From NCBI GenBank assembly GCA_903899015.1, contig CAIUHP010000043.1:186001-250000 (forward strand): a DNA stretch of 64,000 nt, read 5' to 3'. Position numbers and translations under genes: made by a program. A model generated the notes under the pieces. It worked only from the letters and a program-made list of their open reading frames with translations, was not told the DNA's origin and searched no databases. Shown one piece after another: positions 53,901-62,096 of this stretch. Source of the stretch: an uncultured Armatimonadota bacterium (GTDB lineage: Bacteria; Armatimonadota; Fimbriimonadia; Fimbriimonadales; Fimbriimonadaceae). Position 1 is the stretch's first letter. Each line of letters begins with the position of its first letter.

Positions 53901-54870
53901 CGGTCCGAACGCATGTAACCGTACATTCAGTCGGGCCATAACCGTTTACGAGTCGACGACCCGGTGCCCATGCGTTTGCCACATCCTCCGTTAACGCTTC
54001 CCCTCCGACATACAAAAGCTTGAGATTTGGAAGCGCCTCGCGCGGATTAGAACACGCCATGGTCCTCAGCAAAGTTGGCGGAGGGCACAGCACGGTGATC
54101 CGCTCATTTTGTAGCCATGCCACTAGGTCTGGCCCCAGACGAGCCGTGTCATCGTCCATGACAACCAACGTGGCCCCGGCGGCAAAAGCAAGCCAAGTTT
54201 CTTCGACCGAAGAGTCGTAACTAGCCGAGGAACCTTGTGCGATTCGATCCTGGGCCCCCAACTGAAATTCGCGCAAGTCGGAACGCACCAAGTTTGAGAT
54301 GCTTCGTTCCTCGATCATGACCCCCTTGGGCAGCCCACTGGTACCCGAAGTATAAATCAGGTAGGCGAGGCGATCTTGGCGAAGATTCTCATCGGCTTGG
54401 AAGTCTTCGGTCGGGTGAATGTCATCGCTTGAAAGGACCATCTGATGGTGGTCCGCCAGAGAAACAAGCCGAGGAATATATTCGGGATCAGAAACAATTG
54501 CGATAGGAGTCGCATCCAACAAAATCCGCCGGATGACTTCATCAGGCAAAGCTGGTTCGATACAAACATAGGCAAATCCCGCCCGAAGCGCTCCTAACTG
54601 AGCAGCCCACAAATGCTCCGATGCTCGCGGTACGAGAATTGCAATAATCTGTTCGCCAACTCCAAGCTCAGTAAATCGCGATGCATAGCCGGAAGCAAGA
54701 TAATCAAGCTCCTCGTAAGTAACCGTGTCGCGGTATGCCCTACCAATCCCTGGCGGAATATCTAGAGCGATCTGATGAGGATTTCTTTTTGCATTAAGCG
54801 CAAAGAGGGATGGCAGATCATGCCATTCAGCTCCAACGAACCCTAATTGCCCCTCATTGGCTTCCAGCAT
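50905..54870 (-). CDS. Pls/PosA-like non-ribosomal peptide synthetase with membrane and beta-helix C-terminus
   Basis: A 1321-residue single-module enzyme. Residues 15-510 are an amino-acid adenylation domain: A3 LIYTSGTSGLPKG (171-183), YDSSVEE with Asp219 at the amine-binding position, NGYGPTE (309-315), YRTGDL (392-397), and Lys502 in SVGGKLRRDAL. A carrier domain follows with Ser561 in LGGSSL. There is no condensation domain. The last 700 residues hold about six membrane helices and three left-handed beta-helix blocks (near 735-850, 990-1090 and 1215-1321). This is the Pls-type layout found in epsilon-poly-L-lysine synthetase, where the tandem soluble domains link amino acids into homopolymers. 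A hand reading of the pocket has Glu at the position that is often acidic for basic amino acids. It is encoded between the SET gene and the acyltransferase gene. Confidence 0.9.
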   Translation of the reverse strand: MLEANEGQLGFVGAEWHDLPSLFALNAKRNPHQIALDIPPGIGRAYRDTVTYEELDYLASGYASRFTELGVGEQIIAILVPRASEHLWAAQLGALRAGFAYVCIEPALPDEVIRRILLDATPIAIVSDPEYIPRLVSLADHHQMVLSSDDIHPTEDFQADENLRQDRLAYLIYTSGTSGLPKGVMIEERSISNLVRSDLREFQLGAQDRIAQGSSASYDSSVEETWLAFAAGATLVVMDDDTARLGPDLVAWLQNERITVLCPPPTLLRTMACSNPREALPNLKLLYVGGEALTEDVANAWAPGRRLVNGYGPTECTVTCVRTDIVENGEITIGKPVDGITAYVAAEDGREALPGEMGELYLAGIGLARGYRNLSEVTQKKFVEHPEFGRIYRTGDLVRLEPSGNLSYFGRIDAQIKLRGYRIELEAIEAIIAQFKGVRETACRLQKQDDREWLSAHLVLENPAQEIDFEELREFIGERLPRYMVPDAYTVCDVLPKSVGGKLRRDALEFVAPHFEHHSAAFVPPESDLEKRVVLACQKIFGLTEPLSIKDDFFSDLGGSSLLASRIVTLLRTDSETSSITVRDIYEGRTIEGIAQRTKSSAAVTPLTSSEPTVKGNPILATCIQALVLFMELVFGSTAGAWFMLKGVPWFDQLGDWTMLLIVWPLIGLFGIAFLTPVTIGLAVLVKQLLIGTYKTGKEPVWGSFFVRNWIVRLFVRLIPWRNLEGTEFANMALRALGAKIGKNVYFHQGSIPLFGGWDLLDIGDNVAVCQDAVLNVWDLEAGQVVLGSVQIGANSVVETRAMVGPGSQMGEGSMLTPLSSLEPGAIIPKGEKWNGIPARPAGATPQPRKTEQSEMTPIRFAFLLTCARSIVHFVQMLPFQVAFIVTYRLVQSSSSAFSSLPLWLGVCLAISLACVPVMVVLEAMACRLLGKVEPGTIPLRSPAFARVSLKSMMVEASGRWLSGTLFWPVWLRMAGMSIGRDCEISTIIDVVPELISIDSHVFFADGVYLGSPSIQEGRCTLRPVSVSSYSFVGNHAVIPGGQSLPPNILLGVCTVADDCVMAKSTAWFGLPPIELLKREIVPVDEDLTFKPTPIRFWNRIFWESLRFTVPAIPLFSFYLWWDFLSDFSPWMRSPLTFVLGATLSGAATAAFLCGLVLGLKWALLGKVKEGIHPLWSCWCSRWDFLYVAWGEWAEPILHSLEGSLLLIPYLRAMGMKIGKRVVLSDGFSQVVDPDMIIIEDDATVSANYQAHTFEDRVLKIGHVVVKKGATLGRATVPLYGAVVGEHTRVEPNSVIMKHEHLLPGRRYQGAPSRQIETIEP

Positions 54871-54872
54871 TT

Positions 54873-55355
54873 TTAAGCCAATTCCGCTTGCGCGGTTTCC
54901 ATCTCCCTTAATAGGTAATCGGAAACGTTAGCACGTAGCTGTTCGCGAACCGAAGGGTCTAAATGTTTGAACCCACGGATTAATTTGCGACATTCAGGAC
55001 TGCCGCAAAGACAATGAAACGGTTCGGCCATGTCCCATTCACTTGTTTCATAGTCAAACGTGATTTCATCACCCGAATGGATCGTTCGGGTCGCCACTAG
55101 CTCGCGTCCACGAATGCGAGCATTGGGTGAGCAACTATGATTCGTGTAGATCCATGGCGTAAGTGCAACACCATTCGCATCGACGCCAATGGAGTGTGGA
55201 ACGAGATGCGTGTTGTGGTCTAGCTGAATCGAAAAGCGGGATGCCGTATCAATTACGTCGCCTGCAAGGTAGCAAATAGACTCGCCTGCTGTCACATCTC
55301 GATTGATGGACACAAAGTGCCCTCCCGTTCTTGTCCCCACACTCAATCTATGCAT
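54873..55355 (-). CDS. SET-domain methyltransferase with post-SET Cys cluster
   Basis: A 160-residue protein that is little more than a SET domain, the fold of lysine N-methyltransferases. Key pieces are NHSCSPN (residues 72-78, S-adenosylmethionine pocket), GDEITFDY (95-102, with the catalytic Tyr) and the post-SET CLCGSPEC (Cys115, Cys117, Cys122). The N-terminal pre-SET region is very short. The stop is 2 bp upstream of the synthetase start, so both are on one transcript. Bacterial SET proteins modify protein lysines in some pathogens; here a Lys-like residue in the synthetase product or the synthetase itself is a candidate target, by inference. Confidence 0.88.
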   Translation of the reverse strand: MHRLSVGTRTGGHFVSINRDVTAGESICYLAGDVIDTASRFSIQLDHNTHLVPHSIGVDANGVALTPWIYTNHSCSPNARIRGRELVATRTIHSGDEITFDYETSEWDMAEPFHCLCGSPECRKLIRGFKHLDPSVREQLRANVSDYLLREMETAQAELA

Positions 55356-55384
55356 TTGAAATCTAGCAGACCGGCATCATGCGT

Positions 55385-55603
55385 TTAAGCTTGCTCGGAG
55401 CGACTCATTATGAACGGATTGGCAATGGTGTGTTTCACTTGAAGGAATTCGAGTGAACACTCAATCCGGAAAGATGAGAACAGGAGAACTGCTCCCATAA
55501 CCAGTAGTGCGTAAGCCTGCCACGAGATCCGGAATTTAAGAGATCGAATAGCGAAGACCTTATCAATATGTTCTAATCCCCAATTTTCTAACCGCGAGTT
55601 CAA
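55385..55603 (-). CDS. Possible small membrane protein at the head of the synthetase operon
   Basis: A 72-residue open frame from a TTG start with one membrane helix (AYALLVMGAVLLFSSF). It ends 29 bp upstream of the SET gene on the same strand, so it could be the first gene of the operon. There is no clear ribosome site and no family match, and the TTG start is weak support. The frame could be accidental; the region then holds the operon promoter. Confidence 0.35.
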   Translation of the reverse strand: MNSRLENWGLEHIDKVFAIRSLKFRISWQAYALLVMGAVLLFSSFRIECSLEFLQVKHTIANPFIMSRSEQA

Positions 55604-55631
55604 GTAATTCGAGTCATGATAAAGGAGACAG

Positions 55632-56450
55632 GTGCTGATAATGAAGCGAAGATCGTGGGTTCATGCTTGGGGAATTGGCGGAGCGGCTTGCTGCTTTTTC
55701 ATGGGAAGCGCTTTCGCGACGCAGCGGTCGATGCTCGCGAAAGATCCGTTAAACGCAGGCCTCATTCATCGATGGCAATTCGACGGCAACTGCTTCGACT
55801 CCGTTGGCAATCTCAGCACCAAACCAGTCGGGCCAGTCGGATACACCGAGGTCGGCTCGGGGAAAGGCATAGTTTTCGACGGTTCGACAACTGGAATGGT
55901 CCTTCCGCCCGAAAAGGATATGCAGTTCCAGGCTTCGTTTTCGATCAGTGTTTGGGCAAATCTATTCGCGCGACCTTCAGCCTCTCATATGTGGTCCGCG
56001 ATAATTTTTGATGGCGATGATCGCCCCGGTTTGGATCCTTATGCATTGCAAGCGGACCCTAACGGAAAGATCCAGTTCCTTATCACCGGAGCAGGTGGAG
56101 CGTCAACGCTCGATGCACCGATACCACTTAACACCTTTGTTTACCTAACGGCTACTTACAATAAGCAAACGGGCATCCAGAGTTTTTACGAGAATGGCAA
56201 GTTGGTCAACCAGGCCACAGGTGTCCCAAATCTAACTCCCGTAGTAGGGCTAGATGGAAATCAGAATCCTGGTATCGGAATCGGAACGAACAATGCCTTC
56301 CCGAAGAGCAGTTACCATTTTGGCTGGAATGGGATCCTTAGCGATCTTAGGATCTATAACCGAGCCCTAACACCTGCCGAGGCCCTGGAATTATTCCATC
56401 GCGGAGTCACTCGTCCGCTCGGCACAAAAATCAACCCGATCAACCCTTAA
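55632..56450 (+). CDS. Exported LamG/concanavalin-like domain protein
   Basis: A 272-residue protein with a signal peptide (GGAACCFFMGSAFATQ) and one LamG-type jelly-roll domain: LIHRWQFDGNCFDSVGN, FSISVWANLF, NTFVYLTATYNKQTG, SFYENGKLV and ILSDLRIYNRALTPAEALELF. Such domains bind sugars or proteins on the cell surface. GGAG fits a GTG start at 55632 by spacing; the ATG at 55641 is the alternative. It converges on the aminotransferase gene with a 4-bp overlap. Confidence 0.85.
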   Translation: MLIMKRRSWVHAWGIGGAACCFFMGSAFATQRSMLAKDPLNAGLIHRWQFDGNCFDSVGNLSTKPVGPVGYTEVGSGKGIVFDGSTTGMVLPPEKDMQFQASFSISVWANLFARPSASHMWSAIIFDGDDRPGLDPYALQADPNGKIQFLITGAGGASTLDAPIPLNTFVYLTATYNKQTGIQSFYENGKLVNQATGVPNLTPVVGLDGNQNPGIGIGTNNAFPKSSYHFGWNGILSDLRIYNRALTPAEALELFHRGVTRPLGTKINPINP

Positions 56451-57745
56451 CCAATTCCCCGCGTCCCCGCAACGATCATCGCGTCAGCGAAGCGATCAAC
56501 TTCCGCGGGAGTCGTGTAGATCTGAGGAGTCACTCGAATCCCATTGAACTGAACATGTTCAATGGGAGCCGTGACGATCTGATAATTCTTTTCAAGCCAA
56601 CTTGCGAGTTCGCCCGGCTTGGTGCCCACCACTTCCACCGTGCAAATGGCACAAGAATGGTCTGCATCCAGATTCGTATGAAATCGAATATTCGGAACAT
56701 CAACCAGCTTTTCGGTCCAACGTGATCGCAAATACCGTAACCGCGCCGTCTTTCTCTCCGTTCCGATCATCTCATGAAATGTCAGCGCCTCAGCGATCGC
56801 GTTGTGTACCGCCGCTTGATGGGTTCCGATTTCCTCAAATTTCCGAATGTCGTTTGTCTGGGTAAGCGCAGGGGCCATGAGTGCCCAGAGGTCCGCGACC
56901 TTCTTCCGATTTACATACAGGAGCCCGGTTCCAATCGGCGCCATCAACCACTTGTGAAGGGACGTAGCGAAGTAATCGCACCCCAAATCTTTCTGCTGAA
57001 ATGGAAACTGGGCAAATGCGTGAGCTCCGTCTACAACGACCGGAATTCCGTGTTTACGTCCCAGATCACAAATCTCCCGAACCGGAAAAATCTGCCCGTT
57101 CATAAATCCGACGTGGGACACCAAAATGATCTTGGTTCGAGACGTAATTCCTCTCTCAAAAGCATTAATGAGTTCGGCATGACTTTTGGGCACTGCTGGA
57201 ATCTCAACCTGGACCATCTTGATCCCTTCCCTTTTCTCACGTTGCTGAATCGCAAAGATCATCCGTGGATAGTCCAAAGTGGTTGTCAGAATCTCGTCTC
57301 CCGACTCCATTGGGAGTCCAAACAGACAAGTCATCAGCGATTCACTTGCGTTTCGGGTAATCGCGATTTCCTCTGAATCTGCACCAAAAAACGCTGCGAG
57401 TCGTTTGCGCACCCCTTCGATTTCAGGGTCAAGATCGCGCCACATAAAGATGCTCGGTCCCTGATTGGCTACATCAATCTGTCTTTTAAGCGACTCGCAT
57501 ACAACCCTCGGTGATGGCGAACATCCTCCGTTGTTGAAGTTGATGGTGGTTGGATGGAGCGTAAACGCATTTCGAATGCCTTGCCAAAAATCCTCGTCAC
57601 TGCTGTTCAATTCCGGGGCAGAAGTGGCATTCGAAATCAGTTTCTCAACTTCGTCCAAACTGGAATCCCTAAATGAAGCGGGAGTGCTAGAGTAAGAAGC
57701 GACATCGTTTGGAAATTCCATCAAGGATGGAGACGGTTTACGCAA
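56447..57745 (-). CDS. Class V aminotransferase, isopenicillin-N-epimerase-like
   Basis: A 432-residue pyridoxal-phosphate enzyme. FNNGGCSPSP near the start, TTTLDYPRM, VDGAHAFAQFPF and the Schiff-base Lys in TSLHKWLMAPIGTG fit the class V fold. The nearest subgroup is the isopenicillin-N-epimerase/cysteine-desulfurase-like set, which is functionally mixed. There is no signal peptide, and a 40-residue extension precedes the fold. No biosynthetic neighbours beyond the nearby synthetase operon suggest a substrate. Confidence 0.88.
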   Translation of the reverse strand: MRKPSPSLMEFPNDVASYSSTPASFRDSSLDEVEKLISNATSAPELNSSDEDFWQGIRNAFTLHPTTINFNNGGCSPSPRVVCESLKRQIDVANQGPSIFMWRDLDPEIEGVRKRLAAFFGADSEEIAITRNASESLMTCLFGLPMESGDEILTTTLDYPRMIFAIQQREKREGIKMVQVEIPAVPKSHAELINAFERGITSRTKIILVSHVGFMNGQIFPVREICDLGRKHGIPVVVDGAHAFAQFPFQQKDLGCDYFATSLHKWLMAPIGTGLLYVNRKKVADLWALMAPALTQTNDIRKFEEIGTHQAAVHNAIAEALTFHEMIGTERKTARLRYLRSRWTEKLVDVPNIRFHTNLDADHSCAICTVEVVGTKPGELASWLEKNYQIVTAPIEHVQFNGIRVTPQIYTTPAEVDRFADAMIVAGTRGIG

Positions 57746-57955
57746 GTTGTTGGACTCAATAACAGAATTGGCAACTGATGTTTTTGGTTTCTCACTTCAG
57801 ATGTTTATCATCAGCGGGCCTGCCAAAGCACGGCAAGGAAGCACTAACTCAAAACTGGCATCACTGAGCGACTCAGATGGATCGTTCCATAATCAACGAT
57901 TGGTACAGCCTCAAGGAAAGACTTACGTTCCTTTCCTGCTCGTTTAGAAGCGACG

Positions 57956-59920
57956 ATGTGCCCCTCTTCTGATTTACGTTATACTCATCAAGTGTCTACT
58001 ACTTTAAAGCAGGACCTAGCCACTCACTTTGGATTCGATGAATTTCGACCTGGCCAAGAAAAAGTAATTGGGGCCTTGCTCGACGGGAGATCTGCCCTCG
58101 CGGTCTTTCCGACCGGTGGTGGGAAATCACTTTGCTATCAACTCCCAGCTTTAAGAATTCAAGGGCTGACCGTCGTGGTATCGCCTTTGATCGCTCTGAT
58201 GAAGGATCAAATCGATTTTCTCCAAAAGCGAGGAATTTCGGCCGCTCGTTTGGACTCCTCGTTAACCGCAGCCGAAGTTGTCGCCGTCAACGAGTCGATT
58301 CAGAACGGTTCTTTGAAACTCCTTTACGTCGCTCCGGAGAGGTTTAACAATGAACGATTCGTCGGAGAGATGAAACGCGCCCAGATCGGGCTCTTCGCGA
58401 TCGACGAAGCCCACTGCATTTCCGAATGGGGACACAACTTTCGTCCAGATTATTTAAAGCTTGCCGAGATCGTAAAAAGCATCGGAGCGGAGCGGGTTTT
58501 GGCATTGACCGCTACTGCGACTCCTACCGTCGTGGCAGACATCTGCAACGCCTTTGAGATCCCCCAAGACGATTCGGTTGTGACGGGTTTCTATCGGCCC
58601 AACTTAACCTTGTTGACCACCCCCGTTACCGACTCTGAAAGAGACTCAATCCTTGTTACCAAAATAAAGGATCGCAAACCGGCGACAACGATCATTTACG
58701 TGACTCTTCAAAAAACCGCAGAGGCAATAGCGCAATTACTGTCCGCAAACCAGTTACCCGCTCGCGCTTATCATGCAGGAATGGATGCGGACTTGCGCAA
58801 CGAGGTGCAGGAATGGTGGATGGCCGAGCCAAACGGAATTGTGGTCGCTACCATTGCGTTCGGAATGGGAATCGACAAGCGAGACGTACGCTACGTTTAC
58901 CACTACAACCTGCCTAAGAGCCTCGAAAATTACTCGCAGGAAATTGGACGTGCAGGTCGGGATAATGAACCCTCCATCGTTGAAATGCTTGCCTGCCCAA
59001 GAGATATTCCCACGTTGGAGAATTTCACATACGGAGACACCCCATCAACTGAATCTATCAGAGCATTAGTTGAAGCGGTTGCGTCTTGGTCTCCTGAAGA
59101 ACCGGTTCCGGTTTCTACTTACGACCTCGCGAATCGATTGGATCTCAGGGGGCTCGTTCTTAAGACTGCTTTGACCTACCTCGAACTAAACGGCACGATC
59201 CAATCTGGAACTCCTGTCTACACTGGATACGACCTCAAACCTCTACGAACGATTCCTGAACTGAGCACCGAGTTTCCGGGAGTACATGGCGAATTCGTCA
59301 AACAAATTTTTGATAGTGCAAAACGGGGTCGTATTTGGTACAGCCTCAACCCAGATGACGTGGCTCAGAAGCTTGACGTCGAACGGCGCCGCATCATTCG
59401 GGTTATCGAGGTGCTCGAACAGAAGAGCTTAATCGAAGTGAAAGCGGGAGATGTAAGAACGCCTTATTTCAGATCATCGCATAAGCTCCATGTTGACGGC
59501 ATTGTGGCTGAGCTAATGGCAAAGTTCGAAAAGCGAGAACGTCAAGAAATGGAACGCTTGCAGCAGGTGATCGACCTAATTGAACTTAATAAATGCCAAG
59601 TGAACGCGTTAGTTGCTTATTTTGGTGAGTCTCGCAAGAAGCCGTGCGGACATTGTTCCTGGTGCTTATCTGGCTTACAGCAGAAACTACCGAGCGATAC
59701 GCAACCTAAAATTAACGTCGACTTTTCAGATGTTCGAGCGCTTTTTGAGAATTGCCCCGAGAGTATGCAAACTCCGAAGCACGTCGCGAAATTCCTTTGC
59801 GGCCTTACGAGCCCCGCGTTGACGAAAACGAAACTTTCGAAGCACCCTCTCTTTGGAGTCTTGGAGCACCACCGTTTTAGCGAGGTAACGGCGTGGTGCG
59901 CATCACAACTAACCGCTTAG
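57956..59920 (+). CDS. recQ: ATP-dependent DNA helicase RecQ
   Basis: A 654-residue DNA-repair helicase (3' to 5'). Motif 0 FGFDEFRPGQEKVI, Walker A FPTGGGKSLCYQLP, VVSPLIALMKDQ, DEAHCISEWGHNFRPDY, TATATP and the late QEIGRAGRDN are all present. A winged-helix region follows, and the Cys motif near the end (KPCGHCSWC) is in place of the usual four-Cys cluster next to the helicase core. No HRDC domain is seen. The start is ATG 57956 or GTG 57992. Confidence 0.93.
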   Translation: MCPSSDLRYTHQVSTTLKQDLATHFGFDEFRPGQEKVIGALLDGRSALAVFPTGGGKSLCYQLPALRIQGLTVVVSPLIALMKDQIDFLQKRGISAARLDSSLTAAEVVAVNESIQNGSLKLLYVAPERFNNERFVGEMKRAQIGLFAIDEAHCISEWGHNFRPDYLKLAEIVKSIGAERVLALTATATPTVVADICNAFEIPQDDSVVTGFYRPNLTLLTTPVTDSERDSILVTKIKDRKPATTIIYVTLQKTAEAIAQLLSANQLPARAYHAGMDADLRNEVQEWWMAEPNGIVVATIAFGMGIDKRDVRYVYHYNLPKSLENYSQEIGRAGRDNEPSIVEMLACPRDIPTLENFTYGDTPSTESIRALVEAVASWSPEEPVPVSTYDLANRLDLRGLVLKTALTYLELNGTIQSGTPVYTGYDLKPLRTIPELSTEFPGVHGEFVKQIFDSAKRGRIWYSLNPDDVAQKLDVERRRIIRVIEVLEQKSLIEVKAGDVRTPYFRSSHKLHVDGIVAELMAKFEKRERQEMERLQQVIDLIELNKCQVNALVAYFGESRKKPCGHCSWCLSGLQQKLPSDTQPKINVDFSDVRALFENCPESMQTPKHVAKFLCGLTSPALTKTKLSKHPLFGVLEHHRFSEVTAWCASQLTA

Positions 59921-59994
59921 CGTTCATTGGGAATGTCTAAATTTTGATTTGGCAATCGACGTATTTGCCGATACACTCCTAAAACGATTAGCCT

Positions 59995-60291
59995 ATGAGA
60001 ACAAAGAAGCCAAGAACGAAGATCGCGAAAGGATTGTTCACGCTTATCCTTTTATCTGGATTTGTCTTAGCGAGCCCCGCCATCTACCATTCCTTGATGC
60101 GTTCCATCTTGCAAGAACGAGTGCAAAAGGCACTGTACAACTGCAATATCCACTGCGCTTCTGACGCTCACGCAAAGGCCCTGGCTCCGCTGACCCTTGA
60201 GCAACGATCTACCGACAAATGCATGGAAAACGAATGCCCTGACTTAACCAAGGCAATGACCGAGCTAACTGAATTTGACCGGCGCTGGTAA
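59995..60291 (+). CDS. Small exported Cys-containing protein
   Basis: A 98-residue protein with a signal segment (GLFTLILLSGFVLASPA) and a short helical mature part with four Cys (NCNIHCASD and KCMENECPD), possibly two disulfides or a metal site. No family recognised. It follows recQ by 74 bp on the same strand. An overlapping frame in another phase is rejected because it lacks a signal and crosses this gene. Confidence 0.6.
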   Translation: MRTKKPRTKIAKGLFTLILLSGFVLASPAIYHSLMRSILQERVQKALYNCNIHCASDAHAKALAPLTLEQRSTDKCMENECPDLTKAMTELTEFDRRW

Positions 60292-60339
60292 GAGTAGGCT
60301 CGTAACTGAACATCAGCCAAGAGCCTAGTTAGGTTCAAA

Positions 60340-61914
60340 TTAAGATTTGTGCAAGGTGATCGTAGTTTGAGACGATCCGTTCGGATTACTCAACATGACG
60401 ATGAGTTGACCGTTGCCATCGAACGCAGCATAACCTGTGTTCTTGTCCGTTGTTCCATTATTAGTCACGTTCAGTGCAATGGCCCCCAAGTTGGAAACCG
60501 TGCCTTTCAGTGAATAAGTTGCTCCCCCTTCCTGAGAAGCTGATCCAGAAACTGCACCTGCAGCAGAAACCGTTAACGTGACCGTTCCTGCTCCATTTCC
60601 ACTCATGAACGTTCCCGCGTAAGAACCGCTGAACATGAGAGGTTTGTTCACGTAATTCAGGGTGATCGCGATTGGGACACTCTGGTCAGTAACTAGGGAA
60701 CCGAAGAGCAGGCCTGATTGCGTAAATGCAAAGGTACCCATTGCCGATCCCGTTCCTGAACCGTTCGATGCGATAAGCATTGAATTGCCTTGGCTATCGA
60801 TGGAGCCAGAGAGAGTCTTCTGACTCTTACCAACAACTTGCCCGGTCACGGTCCCATCTGGACCCACGGTTGCCGAAATTCCTCCCATCGTTCCATCAGG
60901 CTGATAGAACGACCCGACATAAGATCCTGCGAACGGACTCTTTGGAACGGCGGCCAGTTTCAAGTTCGTTGTGAACGTCGCGGTACCGAGTTTGGCTTTG
61001 ATAACGACGGTGGTTGCCGTCACAACCGGATGCGTACTCACGGTAAACGTGGCTGAAGTTTCGCCGCTAGGAACAGTAACATCAACCGGGACAAATGCCT
61101 TCGATGAGTTTACTGAGAGCGATACCAGCGCTCCCGAAGGACCCGCCGGCGAATTCAAGGTTACTTTTCCAGTGGCTTCTGTTCCACTTTGGACCGATGC
61201 TGGAGTGACAGAAACGCCAGTGAGGGCCGTCGGGGTGATCGTTAACGGAACGGTCATTGAACTCGCGCCAAGCTTAGCCGTGATCTTGGTCGAAGTAAGC
61301 GAAGATACGACCGTTGTCGAAACGGAGAATGAACCTGACTTCTCTCCAGCTGGAATCGACAAGCTCTCGGGCGCGATTGCAGCGGCAGAGTTGCTCTTGA
61401 TCGAAACCGGGAGTCCTCCTGCTGGTGCTGCAGACTTGATGCGAACTGTGCCCGTGACGTTTGTTCCTCCTGCCACCTTACTGGCACTAAGCGCAAGTGA
61501 GTCAAGCGTAGGAGCTTTAATTGTAAGTCTTGCCGATGCTTGACTCTGGCCGATACTTGCGGCGATAACGGCAGTGGAATCTGACGAGGTAGGCGTAGTC
61601 GTAATCGGGAACGTTGCAGTTGTCTTCCCTTTCACGATGTTGACCGATTGAGGGGTAGTCGCGAAATCGCTCTGTGCACTTAAGGTCACCAAGACTCCAT
61701 CAATACCTGCCTTAGGCGATATCGTCACCGTGCCGGTAGCTGTTGAACCACCGACCACTGAATTCGGATTCACCGCCACCTTTGTGACCGTCTGCCCAGA
61801 TGCAACCACCGAGAGACTCACGATCGACAATAAGACTAGAAGCAAACGAGGCACCTTATCAAATAGGTGCCTGCCATTGGAATAAATACCATTTATCATA
61901 TAAATCACCAGCAT
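60340..61914 (-). CDS. Secreted multi-domain Ig-like repeat protein A
   Basis: A 524-residue secreted protein. After a signal region (to about VVASGQT) come three bacterial Ig-like repeats of about 90 residues (starting near residues 42, 131 and 228), each with a VxGGxxxTGTVxI pattern. A C-terminal region of about 210 residues has two tandem copies of a GSYxGxF ... GxVxGxV ... LxGxI unit and ends in QTTITLHKS. It has a paralogue at the right edge of the window with the same C-terminus. Cell-surface or secreted adhesive structure is the likely role, by composition only. Confidence 0.8.
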   Translation of the reverse strand: MLVIYMINGIYSNGRHLFDKVPRLLLVLLSIVSLSVVASGQTVTKVAVNPNSVVGGSTATGTVTISPKAGIDGVLVTLSAQSDFATTPQSVNIVKGKTTATFPITTTPTSSDSTAVIAASIGQSQASARLTIKAPTLDSLALSASKVAGGTNVTGTVRIKSAAPAGGLPVSIKSNSAAAIAPESLSIPAGEKSGSFSVSTTVVSSLTSTKITAKLGASSMTVPLTITPTALTGVSVTPASVQSGTEATGKVTLNSPAGPSGALVSLSVNSSKAFVPVDVTVPSGETSATFTVSTHPVVTATTVVIKAKLGTATFTTNLKLAAVPKSPFAGSYVGSFYQPDGTMGGISATVGPDGTVTGQVVGKSQKTLSGSIDSQGNSMLIASNGSGTGSAMGTFAFTQSGLLFGSLVTDQSVPIAITLNYVNKPLMFSGSYAGTFMSGNGAGTVTLTVSAAGAVSGSASQEGGATYSLKGTVSNLGAIALNVTNNGTTDKNTGYAAFDGNGQLIVMLSNPNGSSQTTITLHKS

Positions 61915-62096
61915 CAGCCTTTGGTAGAAATTCGAACACCGAGGGCCTTGTTAAATGCCTACCATCTAATATCGTATGACCCACGAGTCTGTGTGTAATG
62001 GCTCACGATATTTTCATTCAATTTGCGATAAATCCCACTCGAATGGCGACGATAGTGAAGCTCATTGAAAGAACATCGAGCCTTTATGGACCTTCT

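Noticed and set aside
60295-60327. Seven-bp inverted repeat TAGGCTC/GAGCCTA as terminator
   Set aside because: Long loop, short stem and no T-run on either strand.
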